Positions 8,373 to 16,808 of a stretch of DNA of 64,000 nucleotides are shown here, in pieces. The DNA is taken from the NCBI GenBank assembly GCA_031253335.1, contig JAIRWF010000043.1:1-64000 (forward strand), in the 5' to 3' direction. The translations under genes were made by a program, and so were the position numbers. Under the pieces are notes generated by a model. It was not told the DNA's origin and did not search any database. It saw nothing but the letters and a program-made list of their open reading frames with translations. This DNA comes from Streptococcaceae bacterium. Its GTDB lineage: Bacteria; Bacillota; Bacilli; Lactobacillales; Streptococcaceae. The first letter of the stretch is position 1, and every line of letters begins with the position of its first letter.

Positions 8373-8717
8373 TTATATTTTTTCAATCAACAAATTTGGT
8401 GTCAAAAGGCCTCCACTTCCCATGAGTTCGTAGCCTGAATATGCTGCTTTTCGAGCGTTCATCGTCTCATCTAGGAAACGCGCCCCAAAGCTCTTGAAAT
8501 AAATCGGTCCCAAATCACTCTCCACTGTTCCATCAAAGGATTCTGGTAATTGCGATTTTTCGACCACCAAGAGGCGAATTCGGCCGACTATCGCACAAGC
8601 GTCCGCGGGGATTCCCGACTCACCAACTGAGTCATCATAGTCCAATGCCAGCACATGCTGTCTGTCTTGCAAAGACATGACCATCTCTTTCACTGCAGCA
8701 TCTGTTGTAAGTTGCAT
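8373..8717 (-). CDS. HesB/IscA-like fold protein without cluster cysteines
   Basis: The 114-residue protein resembles the Fe-S biosynthesis core domain proteins of lactic acid bacteria (LALDYDDSVGESG, then GPIYFKSFGARFL, NARKAAYSGYELMGSGGLL). I see only one cysteine (ADACAIVG), so the cluster-binding triad of true IscA/HesB scaffolds is missing and a scaffold role is unlikely. Its ATG directly abuts the arsR stop codon, with AAAGGAGG inside the arsR end, indicating coupling. Confidence 0.65.
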   Translation of the reverse strand: MQLTTDAAVKEMVMSLQDRQHVLALDYDDSVGESGIPADACAIVGRIRLLVVEKSQLPESFDGTVESDLGPIYFKSFGARFLDETMNARKAAYSGYELMGSGGLLTPNLLIEKI

Positions 8718-9023
8718 TTAGTTTCCTCCTTTTAATTTCTCTAAAAATCCTGGCAAGAATTTTTCAAACTTCGCTCGGTTGAGGCTAATAAACTTTTGCC
8801 TACCCTCTTTTCTCACCGTGCAGAGTCCTGCCTGATGAATAATATTGCGATGGTGGTTCGAGAGCGAGTCCGACAAGTTCAGTGCTAGGTTCAAATCAGC
8901 GACTGCTGTCTCCTCATGCATTGAAAAAAAACGTAGAACAGCAAGCCGAGTCGGCTCCCCAATCGCTTGCAAAATCAAAGCAAATTCTTCATCGTCAGAT
9001 TTTTGATATTCTTCAATACTCAT
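8718..9023 (-). CDS. ArsR-family transcriptional regulator, leaderless
   Basis: The 101-residue winged-helix protein reads MSIEEYQKSDDEEFALILQA and has the ArsR core LQAIGEPTRLAVLRFF and a recognition helix around LNLSDSLSNHHRNIIHQAGL. No ELCVCDL metal-binding motif is present, so the signal is unlikely to be As/Cd; the RclA-like neighbour suggests redox sensing. A longer frame exists upstream, but ATG 9023 is preferred because an extended -10 (TG-T-TACAAT, hexamer 9030-9035) ends exactly 6 nt upstream with no ribosome binding site. It is predicted to control its own operon. Confidence 0.8.
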   Translation of the reverse strand: MSIEEYQKSDDEEFALILQAIGEPTRLAVLRFFSMHEETAVADLNLALNLSDSLSNHHRNIIHQAGLCTVRKEGRQKFISLNRAKFEKFLPGFLEKLKGGN

Positions 9024-9071
9024 ACAAGCATTGTAACATATTCTAAAAAAATAAGCAAGCCATTTACTCAC

Positions 9072-10673
9072 TTATCTAAATTCTGGCCGTGCATAACTTT
9101 CAATTAGCTTCTCTGCACATTTCAGGCCATCAATCGCTGCAGAGACTATACCCCCTGCAAAGCCAGCTCCTTCGCCTGCGGGATAAATCCCTGTAACAGA
9201 TACCGATTGCAGGCTTTCTTCATCACGATTAATGCGCACAGGGCTTGAACTTCTTGATTCAACACCTGTCAAGACCGCATCGGGCATTGCAAAGCCGTGT
9301 AATTTTTTATCTAAACCAACGAGTGCTTCCTCCAAGGAATCATTAACAAAATCTGGGAAAAGAGCGTGGAGTTCTGTCCACTTGACACCCAGCGCATAGC
9401 TTGGTCTGACATTTCCACCATGCCGTGAGGCTTTCTTTGCTAAAAAATCTCCAACGAGTTGTGCAGGCGCTTGATAGCTACTGCCACCAAGCTCAAAGGC
9501 TTTCTTTTCCAAATCACGCTGAAAAGCGACACCCACCATGGGATCATCGCTATTCCCCAAATCTTCAGGGAAAACTTGCACAATCAATCCAGAGTTAGCA
9601 TTTTTCTTATCCCGTGCGTGCTCGGACATCCCATTCGTCACGAGATGGCCTTCTTCCGAGGCGGCCGGCACTACCACGCCGCCAGGGCACATGCAAAATG
9701 TATAGACCCCGCGCCCCGTGGAAGACTTATAGGTCAGACGGTATTCTGCAGATTTAAGGCGAGGATGACCTGCAAATTCTTTGTATTGAGATTTATCTAT
9801 CACTTCCTGAGGATGCTCAATCCGCAATCCCACTGCAAAAGGCTTTGCGGTCATCTTAACTTCTCGCGTTTTCAAGGTCTCAAAGGTGTCACGCGCACTA
9901 TGACCAATTGCCAAAATTGCATTTTCTGTCTGGAAATGCTCTCCATTTGCTAAAGAAATTCCTGTCAACTCGCCATCAGTGAGCTCAAAGTCCGTGACCT
10001 GCGTATTAAAGCGGACTTCACCTCCTAATCGAATAATTTCTTCACGCATTTTTTTGACAATCCCGCGGAGCAAGTCCGTCCCAACATGGGGATGCGCTTC
10101 ATAGAGAACGTTTTCGGGTGCTCCAGCTGCAACAAATTCACTCAGGACCTTACGGCTTCGCAAATCCCGAGTCCGTGCGGTCAATTTTCCATCGGAAAAA
10201 GTCCCTGCGCCGCCTTCCCCAAACTGGACGTTCGAGGCCGGATTGAGCTTGCCTTCTGTCCAAAAGCGGATAATCGACTTTACCCGCTCATCCACCGCCT
10301 CTCCACGCTCCAGTACAATCGGCCGGTAGCCTTCCTGTGCCAGCAAAAGTGCCGCAAAGAGACCTGCTGGTCCAAAGCCAATGACGACGGGACGATGTTT
10401 GAGCAGTTTGATGCCTGGCTCTGGACGTTTGTAGTCTAAATCTGGTGCCAGTGAGACATTTTTGAGCTTTAAAAAGCGTTTTTCACCCGCAATCGCCAAA
10501 TCTACCGTATAAGAAAAGTGTAGCTGCTCACGGCTTCGCGCATCAATTGACTCCTTATAAATCCGAAAAGCCGTGAAGTCCGATGACTTCACGTGCAAAA
10601 CTTTCGCAGCGAGCTCTGGGAGTTTTTCAATCGGCTCGTCAAGGGTTAATTTTAATTGGGTCAGTCTAAGCAT
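9072..10673 (-). CDS. FAD-dependent dehydrogenase of unknown substrate
   Basis: The 533-residue protein belongs to the uncharacterised NAD(P)/FAD-dependent oxidoreductases: [20 protein letters not shown] as dinucleotide loop, [20 protein letters not shown], then [15 protein letters not shown] near the C-terminus, typical of this group. The first 80 residues form an added N-terminal domain. The start overlaps the prfA stop by 8 nt, so the two are cotranscribed. In most firmicutes prmC follows prfA; that methyltransferase gene is absent here. The substrate is unknown. Confidence 0.8.
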   Translation of the reverse strand: MLRLTQLKLTLDEPIEKLPELAAKVLHVKSSDFTAFRIYKESIDARSREQLHFSYTVDLAIAGEKRFLKLKNVSLAPDLDYKRPEPGIKLLKHRPVVIGFGPAGLFAALLLAQEGYRPIVLERGEAVDERVKSIIRFWTEGKLNPASNVQFGEGGAGTFSDGKLTARTRDLRSRKVLSEFVAAGAPENVLYEAHPHVGTDLLRGIVKKMREEIIRLGGEVRFNTQVTDFELTDGELTGISLANGEHFQTENAILAIGHSARDTFETLKTREVKMTAKPFAVGLRIEHPQEVIDKSQYKEFAGHPRLKSAEYRLTYKSSTGRGVYTFCMCPGGVVVPAASEEGHLVTNGMSEHARDKKNANSGLIVQVFPEDLGNSDDPMVGVAFQRDLEKKAFELGGSSYQAPAQLVGDFLAKKASRHGGNVRPSYALGVKWTELHALFPDFVNDSLEEALVGLDKKLHGFAMPDAVLTGVESRSSSPVRINRDEESLQSVSVTGIYPAGEGAGFAGGIVSAAIDGLKCAEKLIESYARPEFR

Positions 10674-11730
10674 TCTTTAAATTTGCCAAATTCTCCGTCT
10701 GATCGGCTAAGACCAGAGCGTCCACAATTTCGTCGAGTTCGCCTGCGATGATGCGGTCGAGTTTTTGAATAGTGAGACTGATGCGGTGGTCGGTGACTCG
10801 GTTTTGCGGGTAGTTGTAGGTGCGGATACGCTCGGAACGGTCACCTGTCCCGATGGTGGATTTGCGCTCGGCATCATTTTTGTCTTGTTCGATTTGTTGG
10901 AAATGGTCGAAGACCTTGATCGTGAGGAGTTTAATCGCTTTCTCGCGATTTTTAATCTGTGTGCGTTCTTCTTGCATCTCAACTTTTATGCCTGTGGGGA
11001 TATGCACCATACGGACGGCCGTCGCGACTTTATTGACATTCTGTCCGCCAGCGCCAGAGGCATGGTAAATATCCGTGCGGATGTCGGTCGGATCTAGCTT
11101 GTAGTCAAATTCCTCAATCTCAGGCATAACGAGAACGGTTGCGGTGGAAGTGTGGACGCGGCCCTGGGTCTCGGTCACTGGGACACGCTGGACGCGATGA
11201 GCACCCGATTCAAACTTGAGCTTACTATAAACAGAAGCTCCAGAAATCAGCACAGAGACTTCTTTGAAGCCACCGATGTCATTCATCGAAGACTCCATGA
11301 TTTCAAACTTCCAGCCCTGGGACTCGCTAAAATGTTGGTACATATTGAGTAGATCTGCGGCAAAAAGCTGTGCTTCGTCGCCCCCAGCTGCGCCACGGAT
11401 TTCAAGGACGATATTTTTGCCGTCGTTTGGGTCTTTGGGGAGCATGAGCACTTTGAGGCGATCTTCAAATGGCTCTTTTTTGGCTTTTGCTTCAGCAAGT
11501 TCTTCTTTAGCGAGGTCTGCCATTTCGGGGTCATTCAAAAGTTCTGCGGCATCAGCGATGGCTTGCTCATTGGCTTTATAGTCCTGATAGACGCTGACGA
11601 GCTCACGGAGCTCTCCCTCTTCTTTCATGAGCACCATGTAGCGGGCGTTGTCCGCAACAACTTCAGGGTCAGATAAAAGTTCTTGGAGTTCTTCGTAACG
11701 ACCAAGAACGGATTCAAGTTGATCAAACAT
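10666..11730 (-). CDS. prfA: Peptide chain release factor 1
   Basis: RF1 reads UAA and UAG and triggers peptide release. The 354-residue protein has the codon-recognition loop ([18 protein letters not shown] is the RF1 form) and the catalytic GGQ in [18 protein letters not shown]. Length is normal. The ATG at 11730 has no ribosome binding site but has TATAAT (11737-11742) ending 6 nt upstream, so a leaderless mRNA is predicted. This is striking for an essential translation gene. Confidence 0.95.
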   Translation of the reverse strand: MFDQLESVLGRYEELQELLSDPEVVADNARYMVLMKEEGELRELVSVYQDYKANEQAIADAAELLNDPEMADLAKEELAEAKAKKEPFEDRLKVLMLPKDPNDGKNIVLEIRGAAGGDEAQLFAADLLNMYQHFSESQGWKFEIMESSMNDIGGFKEVSVLISGASVYSKLKFESGAHRVQRVPVTETQGRVHTSTATVLVMPEIEEFDYKLDPTDIRTDIYHASGAGGQNVNKVATAVRMVHIPTGIKVEMQEERTQIKNREKAIKLLTIKVFDHFQQIEQDKNDAERKSTIGTGDRSERIRTYNYPQNRVTDHRISLTIQKLDRIIAGELDEIVDALVLADQTENLANLKNA

Positions 11731-11742
11731 AGTCTTATTATA

Positions 11743-11767
11743 CTAAAAAACCAGCCGAGGCTGATTT
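11743..11767 (-). terminator. Terminator after the SDR gene, overlapping the prfA promoter
   Basis: AATCAGCC and GGCTGGTT form a stem with a 2-base loop followed by a T run on the minus strand. The T run runs into the TATAAT of the leaderless prfA promoter. Confidence 0.65.
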
Positions 11768-12598
11768 TTATTTTGAAAACCGTTTGATCATACTCCCCAT
11801 GACTTTTCTGAAAATCCGTGGGTGAGCTTTGCCGACTCTCACCATCATGCGATCACTAAAGGCGTTAAAGTAGCGTAATTTTGGCTTTGCATCTGTCGCA
11901 GCCTGATAGAAAAGCGCTGCAAGATCTGCGGAAGTTGCGCCGCCACTTCCACTTTCAAGGCGTGCCATCCCACGTTTCAGGTCTTCCACCGCTTGACGAT
12001 AAACAGATCCTTCTTTGAGATTATCAATCGCATTTTGCATCGCAATTTCACCCCAGGCAGACTGTGTTCCGCCAGGTTGCACGATAAGACTACGTACTCC
12101 AAAAGGTTCAACTTCCATATCGAGTGCGTCTGACCACTGCTGCAGTGCACCTTTTGTGGCATGGTAAAAAGCACCAAACGGCATATAGATATTGCCCCCA
12201 ATACTTGAAATATTGATAATACGTCCAGATTTTTGTGCCCGCATGGTCGGCAAGACCAGCTGCGAAAGTTCTACTGCCCCAAAGAAATTCGTCTCAAATT
12301 GCTTGCGGATATTGTCCATTGAAATTTCTTCTGCAGGACCATATTCACCGTATCCAGCGTTGTTAATCAACACATCAATCCGACCATATTTGTCCAATGC
12401 TGTCTGGACAAAGGCTTTATTGGACTCACTCTGCGTGACGTCTAGCTTTACTGCCGTAATTTTATCGTCTTGAGGAATTTTCTCCACGCGACGTGCGCCC
12501 GCGACGACTTGCCAGTCCTTACTCGCAAATAATTTGGTGGCTTCAAAGCCCATCCCGTTTGAGGCACCTGTAATGATCACTACTTTTTTTTCAGTCAT
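11768..12598 (-). CDS. Short-chain dehydrogenase/reductase (classical SDR)
   Basis: The 276-residue Rossmann protein has the cofactor loop TGASNGMGFEATKLFA, the NNAGYGEYG motif, and the catalytic Ser (NISSIGGNIYMPFG) and Tyr-x3-Lys (YHATKGALQQW). The substrate is unknown. AAAGGAG precedes the ATG. The promoter at 12625-12653 carries a palindrome matching the one in the adjacent tetR promoter, so the TetR protein probably represses this gene. The C-terminal MVRVGKAHPRIFRKVMGSMI extends beyond the SDR core. Confidence 0.85.
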   Translation of the reverse strand: MTEKKVVIITGASNGMGFEATKLFASKDWQVVAGARRVEKIPQDDKITAVKLDVTQSESNKAFVQTALDKYGRIDVLINNAGYGEYGPAEEISMDNIRKQFETNFFGAVELSQLVLPTMRAQKSGRIINISSIGGNIYMPFGAFYHATKGALQQWSDALDMEVEPFGVRSLIVQPGGTQSAWGEIAMQNAIDNLKEGSVYRQAVEDLKRGMARLESGSGGATSADLAALFYQAATDAKPKLRYFNAFSDRMMVRVGKAHPRIFRKVMGSMIKRFSK

Positions 12599-12624
12599 TT
12601 GTATTTTCTCCTTTGATATAATTT

Positions 12625-12653
12625 ATTATAAATGAACGTTCATTTTTTGTCAA
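12625..12653 (-). promoter_or_regulatory. SDR promoter with TetR operator in the spacer
   Basis: TTGACA (12648-12653) and TATAAT (12625-12630) are 17 bp apart, and the 14-bp palindrome AATGAACGTTCATT (12631-12644) fills the spacer next to the -10. A dimer bound there would block RNA polymerase. Confidence 0.75.
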
Positions 12654-12660
12654 GTAAAAA

Positions 12661-13218
12661 TTATTTCTTGAACGCTTTTATCAATATTTCAATAGCCTCT
12701 TCAAGTTCACTATCCGTTGCGCCACGTGTTTGCAGTGTATATGGGATTTCAAATAGAGAAGACGCTAGTAAAAGAGACATGTTTTCATAGTCTGGATTGT
12801 TTAACATCTCTTTAAATAGCTCCAATACATCTGCGGATTTCTGTTCTGCATAGTCACAAGCCACTTGATCAATTATGCCTAGGTTATTCTGAATCGCCCA
12901 CATAAATTGTGCAGCAGACGTATTCTCTCTAAATCGCAAGATAAAATGATGCACGGCCACGCGTAGTTTATCATCCAAATTGTCTAATTTCGCAAGCTTT
13001 TCAGGTAGGCCATCATCCATAATGTCCTTCACACCTTCGTAGATACGAGAGAGCATATCTGTCTTGTCCTTATAGTAAATATAGAGAGTAGCAGGTGATA
13101 CTTGTGCTCGCTTGGCGACCTTACCCATAGAAAGCGCAACAAGCCCTTCTTCCATCGTCAATTCATAAACAGCCTGCTTAATCGCTTCTTTTTTTGCTTC
13201 ATCTATTTTTCGTGACAT
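12661..13218 (-). CDS. TetR-family transcriptional repressor
   Basis: The 185-residue protein has an N-terminal helix-turn-helix (ALSMGKVAKRAQVSPATLYI, YYKDKTDMLSRIY) typical of TetR regulators and a divergent C-terminal ligand domain. It lies just upstream of the SDR gene on the same strand, but each has its own promoter with an ATGAAYRTTCAT palindrome in the spacer. The start at 13218 has no ribosome binding site and is 6 nt from TATAAT (13225-13230), so it is predicted leaderless. The effector is unknown, perhaps an SDR substrate. Confidence 0.85.
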   Translation of the reverse strand: MSRKIDEAKKEAIKQAVYELTMEEGLVALSMGKVAKRAQVSPATLYIYYKDKTDMLSRIYEGVKDIMDDGLPEKLAKLDNLDDKLRVAVHHFILRFRENTSAAQFMWAIQNNLGIIDQVACDYAEQKSADVLELFKEMLNNPDYENMSLLLASSLFEIPYTLQTRGATDSELEEAIEILIKAFKK

Positions 13219-13224
13219 AATTTC

Positions 13225-13253
13225 ATTATAAATGAATATTCATTCATTGTCAA
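13225..13253 (-). promoter_or_regulatory. tetR promoter with operator in the spacer
   Basis: TTGACA (13248-13253), a 17-bp spacer holding AATGAATATTCATT (13231-13244), then TATAAT (13225-13230). The architecture is identical to the SDR promoter, which supports autorepression. Confidence 0.75.
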
Positions 13254-13280
13254 GAATTTACTTTTAATAGGCTCTTTTTA

Positions 13281-15167
13281 TTACACTGTGCGTCCCTGAT
13301 AAACTTTCCCCACATTGAGCAGCAAGCTACTTGTCACGACCGTCACGCTGCTAAAGGCCATGGCAAGTCCTGCAATTTCAGGGGAGAGGGTCAGTCCAAG
13401 TCCGTAGAAGACACCTGCCGCGATGGGAATGCCAATGACGTTGTAGATAAAGGCCCAGAAGAGATTGAGCCGAATCCGATTAAAGGTCTTTTTCGCGAGT
13501 TGCAGCGCGGTCACGACGTCGTTCAGGTCGTTTTTCACGAGGACGATGCCGCCTGACTCAATCGCGATGTCGCTCCCTGATCCCATGGCAATCCCGACGT
13601 TTGCGGTTGCAAGGGCTGGCGAATCATTGATTCCGTCGCCCACAAAGGCCACAGCCCCTAGCGACTTCAGCTTCAAAATCTCGGTCTGCTTGTCGCCCGG
13701 CAGGACCTCGGCGATGACTTGGTCAATCCCGACTTCATGCGCCACAGCCTCTGCCACGAGCCGATTGTCCCCCGTCAGCATGACCGTCTTGTAGCCGTCA
13801 CGTTTGAGCGCTGCAATCGCCGCTTTCGACGATGCTTTCGGTGCATCTTGGATGGCAATGTAGCCGATGACTTCGTCATTCACGCGCACGCCAACGACTG
13901 TTTTTGCCTGAGCTTGGAGGGCTTTGGCCTCATCACTAAACTCCACCTTCCCGACAAAGGCCTGCTGTCCATTGACCACGCCTTGCACGCCTTGCCCCGT
14001 CACGGCTTCAAAGTCAGCCACTTCAGGGATTTCTCCCGTGTATTTCTCCAAAATCGCAGTCGCTAGCGGGTGCTCTGAAGATTTTTCAAGCGCCGCCGCC
14101 AACTTAAGCACCTCGCTAGGCCCGATGACATCCGTCACGACGGGCTTTCCGACGGTAATCGTCCCCGTCTTATCAAAGACCACTGTCTTCACCACCTGTG
14201 CCGCTTCGAGGACTTCTCCGTTTTTGATGAGGACGCCCAATTTCGCCGAACGTCCCGTCCCCACCATGAGTGCCGTTGGCGTCGCAATGCCCAAGGCACA
14301 AGGACAAGCAATGATCATCACACTGACCGCAAAAATAAGGGCATTAACCTGACTTGCGCCGAGCAAAATCCAGACGACGTAGCTCAGAATGGCCAAAATC
14401 AGGACAACCGGCACAAAAATGCCCGCAATCTGATCGACCGTTTTCTGAATCGGTGCCCGTGAACTCTGCGCTTGCCGCACCATATCCGCTATCTGGCTCA
14501 GAAGTCCGTCGCTGGCGTTTTTTGTCGCCTTGAAGGTAAAGCTACCATTGCCATTGACCGTTGCCCCAATAACTTTGTCACCTGTCGTTTTCTCCACCGG
14601 CATGGACTCGCCCGTGACCATGGATTCGTCGAGATGCGAGCGGCCCTCAAGGATTTCGCCATCCACGGGGATTTTCTCGCCCGGCTTCACGCAGATCACA
14701 TCCCCCGCCACAACTTCTGCAATCGGAATTCTCACAAAGTCACCAGCGCGCAAGACTTCTGCGTCCTTTGCTTGGAGTTTTAGAAGCTTATCCACTGCAC
14801 CTGAAGCCTGTGTTTTCATCCGTTCCTCAAAAAGGGAGCCAAGTAAGACCAGCGTAATCACGACGGCTACCGCCTCAAAATAGGTCCCGCGCCCCGTCGC
14901 TAACGCATAAAGGCTGTATAGGTAGGCAATCGACGTGCCCAGCGCCACGAGCGTGTCCATGTTGCTATTGTGCTGCTTGAAACTCGCCCACGCTGACTGG
15001 AGAAAGGGTAGTCCTGCCCCTAGGAAAACAAAGGTCCCGAGCACAAACTGCACCCAGCTCTCTCCTGGAAACATGACATGCGCGAGGTCGAGAAACATGA
15101 GAATGAGCAAGGGCACAGAGCCGATGCAGCCAATGATAAAACGTTTCGTCACTGAAAAATAAGCCAT
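13281..15167 (-). CDS. copA: Copper-translocating P1B-type ATPase without N-terminal metal domain
   Basis: The 628-residue pump has the phosphorylation site [11 protein letters not shown], the transmembrane CPC metal site ([20 protein letters not shown]), the HP motif ([11 protein letters not shown]) and the [10 protein letters not shown] hinge. CPC with these features indicates a Cu(I) exporter. The protein begins directly with membrane helices ([20 protein letters not shown]), so the usual CxxC HMA domain is missing. No copZ chaperone is seen; the two cupredoxin-domain genes upstream may replace it. GAAAG lies upstream of the ATG. It is the last gene of the copY operon and also has its own cop box at 15188. 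Confidence 0.9.
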   Translation of the reverse strand: MAYFSVTKRFIIGCIGSVPLLILMFLDLAHVMFPGESWVQFVLGTFVFLGAGLPFLQSAWASFKQHNSNMDTLVALGTSIAYLYSLYALATGRGTYFEAVAVVITLVLLGSLFEERMKTQASGAVDKLLKLQAKDAEVLRAGDFVRIPIAEVVAGDVICVKPGEKIPVDGEILEGRSHLDESMVTGESMPVEKTTGDKVIGATVNGNGSFTFKATKNASDGLLSQIADMVRQAQSSRAPIQKTVDQIAGIFVPVVLILAILSYVVWILLGASQVNALIFAVSVMIIACPCALGIATPTALMVGTGRSAKLGVLIKNGEVLEAAQVVKTVVFDKTGTITVGKPVVTDVIGPSEVLKLAAALEKSSEHPLATAILEKYTGEIPEVADFEAVTGQGVQGVVNGQQAFVGKVEFSDEAKALQAQAKTVVGVRVNDEVIGYIAIQDAPKASSKAAIAALKRDGYKTVMLTGDNRLVAEAVAHEVGIDQVIAEVLPGDKQTEILKLKSLGAVAFVGDGINDSPALATANVGIAMGSGSDIAIESGGIVLVKNDLNDVVTALQLAKKTFNRIRLNLFWAFIYNVIGIPIAAGVFYGLGLTLSPEIAGLAMAFSSVTVVTSSLLLNVGKVYQGRTV

Positions 15168-15187
15168 AATTTTACACTTTCAAAATC

Positions 15188-15197
15188 TACATTTGTA
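15188..15197. promoter_or_regulatory. Cop box upstream of copA
   Basis: TACATTTGTA matches the CopY/CopR operator consensus TACANNTGTA, 21 bp before the copA start. It would give copA copper-dependent transcription separate from the operon promoter. Confidence 0.8.
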
Positions 15198-15249
15198 GCT
15201 TGTTGTCTGATTCATAAGTGCTTGCAGACTTCTACAAGCGCTTGTGAAC

Positions 15250-15525
15250 TCATTTCACCGTGTATTTCCCGTGGATCATGTCCATTCCGCAGCTGTAGGT
15301 GATTTCGCCTTTTTCGGTCGGTGTAAAGTCAAAGGTAACGGGTGTATTCAGTGGCAGCGCGCGCTTTTCGCCGTTGAAGATAATTTCCTCGGTACAGCCG
15401 TTGGTGGTCGTGCGGGTGAAAGTCACGTGTGCTTCTTCGCCAGCTTTGATTTTAAAGTTGGCGGGTGAGTAGTCCCCATCCACCGTGACTTCGACTGTGT
15501 TTGAAGTTTTGCTAAATAATGACAT
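15250..15525 (-). CDS. Small cupredoxin-like copper-binding protein
   Basis: The 91-residue protein (MSLFSKTSNTVEVTVDGDYS) is a single cupredoxin-like beta domain. Likely metal ligands are the cysteine in NGCTEEIIF and the Cys/Met/His cluster in YSCGMDMIHGKY. No signal peptide is visible, so it should be cytosolic. AAAAGGAGAG precedes ATG 15525; a longer frame lacks this support. In the copper operon it could bind or deliver Cu to CopA, a role normally taken by CopZ. That role is inference. Confidence 0.8.
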   Translation of the reverse strand: MSLFSKTSNTVEVTVDGDYSPANFKIKAGEEAHVTFTRTTTNGCTEEIIFNGEKRALPLNTPVTFDFTPTEKGEITYSCGMDMIHGKYTVK

Positions 15526-15538
15526 GATAGCTCTCCTT

Positions 15539-15922
15539 TTATTCCTTAATTTTTTGTGCCTTAGGTAAATCTGACGGACCAATTTTCTCGAGAAATCCGA
15601 CCCGCATGACGCTCTTTTGGGACTCGCTGTCAGGTGCTGAACTCCCATTATAACGACTCAAGTAGCTCGCTTCCACTGTTTTCAGCGTTTCTGCATCCGT
15701 GACTTTGGTGAAGGTCACTTGGTAAATGTCGCCCGCGACGTGGAGCTGCCCCGTGCCGGACTTGGCTGCGGCTTGACTCCAGCTCGACTGCGGACCAGAT
15801 GCCGCGACGTACATGTCATCGCCCACGATGGCAAACCAAATCCAGGTCGGCCGATGTCCCTGCGGATCTGGGCAGACGTATATATCGCGATAATCTGAAA
15901 AATCCTTCCCCAAAATTTTCAT
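15539..15922 (-). CDS. DUF2255-type protein in the copper operon
   Basis: The 127-residue soluble protein resembles DUF2255 proteins (WFAIVGDDMYVAASGPQSSW, then GQLHVAGDIYQVTF). The function of the family is unknown. Its ATG overlaps the stop of the membrane cupredoxin gene (ATGA), so it is coupled to copper resistance genes. The C-terminal tail is charged. I see no metal-binding cysteine cluster. Confidence 0.6.
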   Translation of the reverse strand: MKILGKDFSDYRDIYVCPDPQGHRPTWIWFAIVGDDMYVAASGPQSSWSQAAAKSGTGQLHVAGDIYQVTFTKVTDAETLKTVEASYLSRYNGSSAPDSESQKSVMRVGFLEKIGPSDLPKAQKIKE

Positions 15923-16293
15923 TTAACCACCAGCTTTCCGTGAAACATATTCATTCCACAAGCCCACGGGTATTCGCCGGGTTGTAATGTGCCGAGGTCA
16001 AAGGTCTTGTTGCCGCCAAGCTCCAGCTTTTCATGGATGCCAAAGTCGCTGAAGACGACTTCCTCGAGGCAGGGCGAAGGGTCTTTGCGGTGGAAAGTCA
16101 AGCTTGTGGGAAGACCAGATTTAAGCTGTAGTGTGGCTGGTTGGTAGCCACCATCGACATCGACTTGTGCCGTTTGCACGCCATCAACAATTTCACCCGC
16201 CCCCCCCGCCGTCTCGTGTTTTCCGAAGAACCACCAGAGGATGAAGGCTATTAGTGCAAGGGCGATGACAATTGTAATAAGCTTAATGAGCAT
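15919..16293 (-). CDS. Membrane-anchored cupredoxin-domain protein
   Basis: The 124-residue protein has one N-terminal membrane helix (LITIVIALALIAFILWWFFG), a Gly-rich linker and a cupredoxin-like domain with Cys in DPSPCLEEVVF and the cluster WACGMNMFHGK, matching the soluble paralogue at 15250. The topology suggests an extracytoplasmic copper-binding domain. GAAGGAGG precedes ATG 16293, which overlaps the copY stop (TAATG). The linker is encoded by a run of eight G on the minus strand (about 16200-16207), a possible slippage site. Confidence 0.75.
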   Translation of the reverse strand: MLIKLITIVIALALIAFILWWFFGKHETAGGAGEIVDGVQTAQVDVDGGYQPATLQLKSGLPTSLTFHRKDPSPCLEEVVFSDFGIHEKLELGGNKTFDLGTLQPGEYPWACGMNMFHGKLVVK

Positions 16294-16709
16294 TAACAGC
16301 CTCCTTCTAAGCAGTCGCACTTCACTTCTGCAACCGCTTTTTTCACAGCAAGCGCTTGTGAAAGTTCTTGCAAATCTTGGGACGTAAAATCTGAGCTTGC
16401 AATCAAGGATTTGATAACTTGCATATGCTTCTTAGCGCAGACTTTATTTGCCAAGTCCGACGTGAGTAAATCGACGGTCTCACTCTCTGTTTTCGTTGCG
16501 TGATAAACGAACTCCCGTCCCGACTTCTCCCGTGAGATAATTTCCTTGTCAAACAATCGGGCCAAGAAAGTTTTTACTGTTGAGGATGACCAATGGAAGG
16601 TCTCACCGAGGCTTTCCACAATCTGCTTCGCCGTAGCACCTCCAAGCGTCCAAACCACGCGCATCACGACAAGCTCGGAGTCGGATAAATTAAGTTCAAT
16701 GTTATTCAT
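16293..16709 (-). CDS. copY: CopY/CopR-type copper-responsive repressor
   Basis: The 138-residue BlaI/MecI/CopY-family winged helix (LSDSELVVMRVVWTLGGATA, then WSSSTVKTFLARL) ends in the metal-binding tail KCDCLEGGC. This is CxCx4C; the final CxC found in longer CopY tails is cut to a single Cys. Two TACANNTGTA operators lie just upstream. The start has TAAACT 6 nt upstream and no clear ribosome binding site, so it may be leaderless. It represses the five-gene copper operon it heads until Cu(I) displaces Zn(II), by family precedent. Confidence 0.9.
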   Translation of the reverse strand: MNNIELNLSDSELVVMRVVWTLGGATAKQIVESLGETFHWSSSTVKTFLARLFDKEIISREKSGREFVYHATKTESETVDLLTSDLANKVCAKKHMQVIKSLIASSDFTSQDLQELSQALAVKKAVAEVKCDCLEGGC

Positions 16710-16715
16710 ATTTTT

Positions 16716-16764
16716 AGTTTACACTTGTAGCTCGAAATTGTCAAATAAAAAGTTTACAAATGTA
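16716..16764 (-). promoter_or_regulatory. copY operon promoter with two cop boxes
   Basis: TACACTTGTA (16720-16729) and TACAAATGTA (16755-16764) both fit TACANNTGTA. The first overlaps the putative -10 (TAAACT, 16716-16721), so bound CopY would block transcription. Confidence 0.8.
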
Positions 16765-16777
16765 GATTAAAGCTACA

Positions 16778-16802
16778 AAAAGAAAATATCCGAAGATATT
16801 TA
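16778..16802 (-). terminator. Terminator after the aquaporin gene
   Basis: AAATATC and GATATTT form a stem around a TTCG tetraloop, followed on the minus strand by a T-rich run, right after the aquaporin stop codon. Confidence 0.65.
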
Positions 16803-16808
16803 TCTAAT

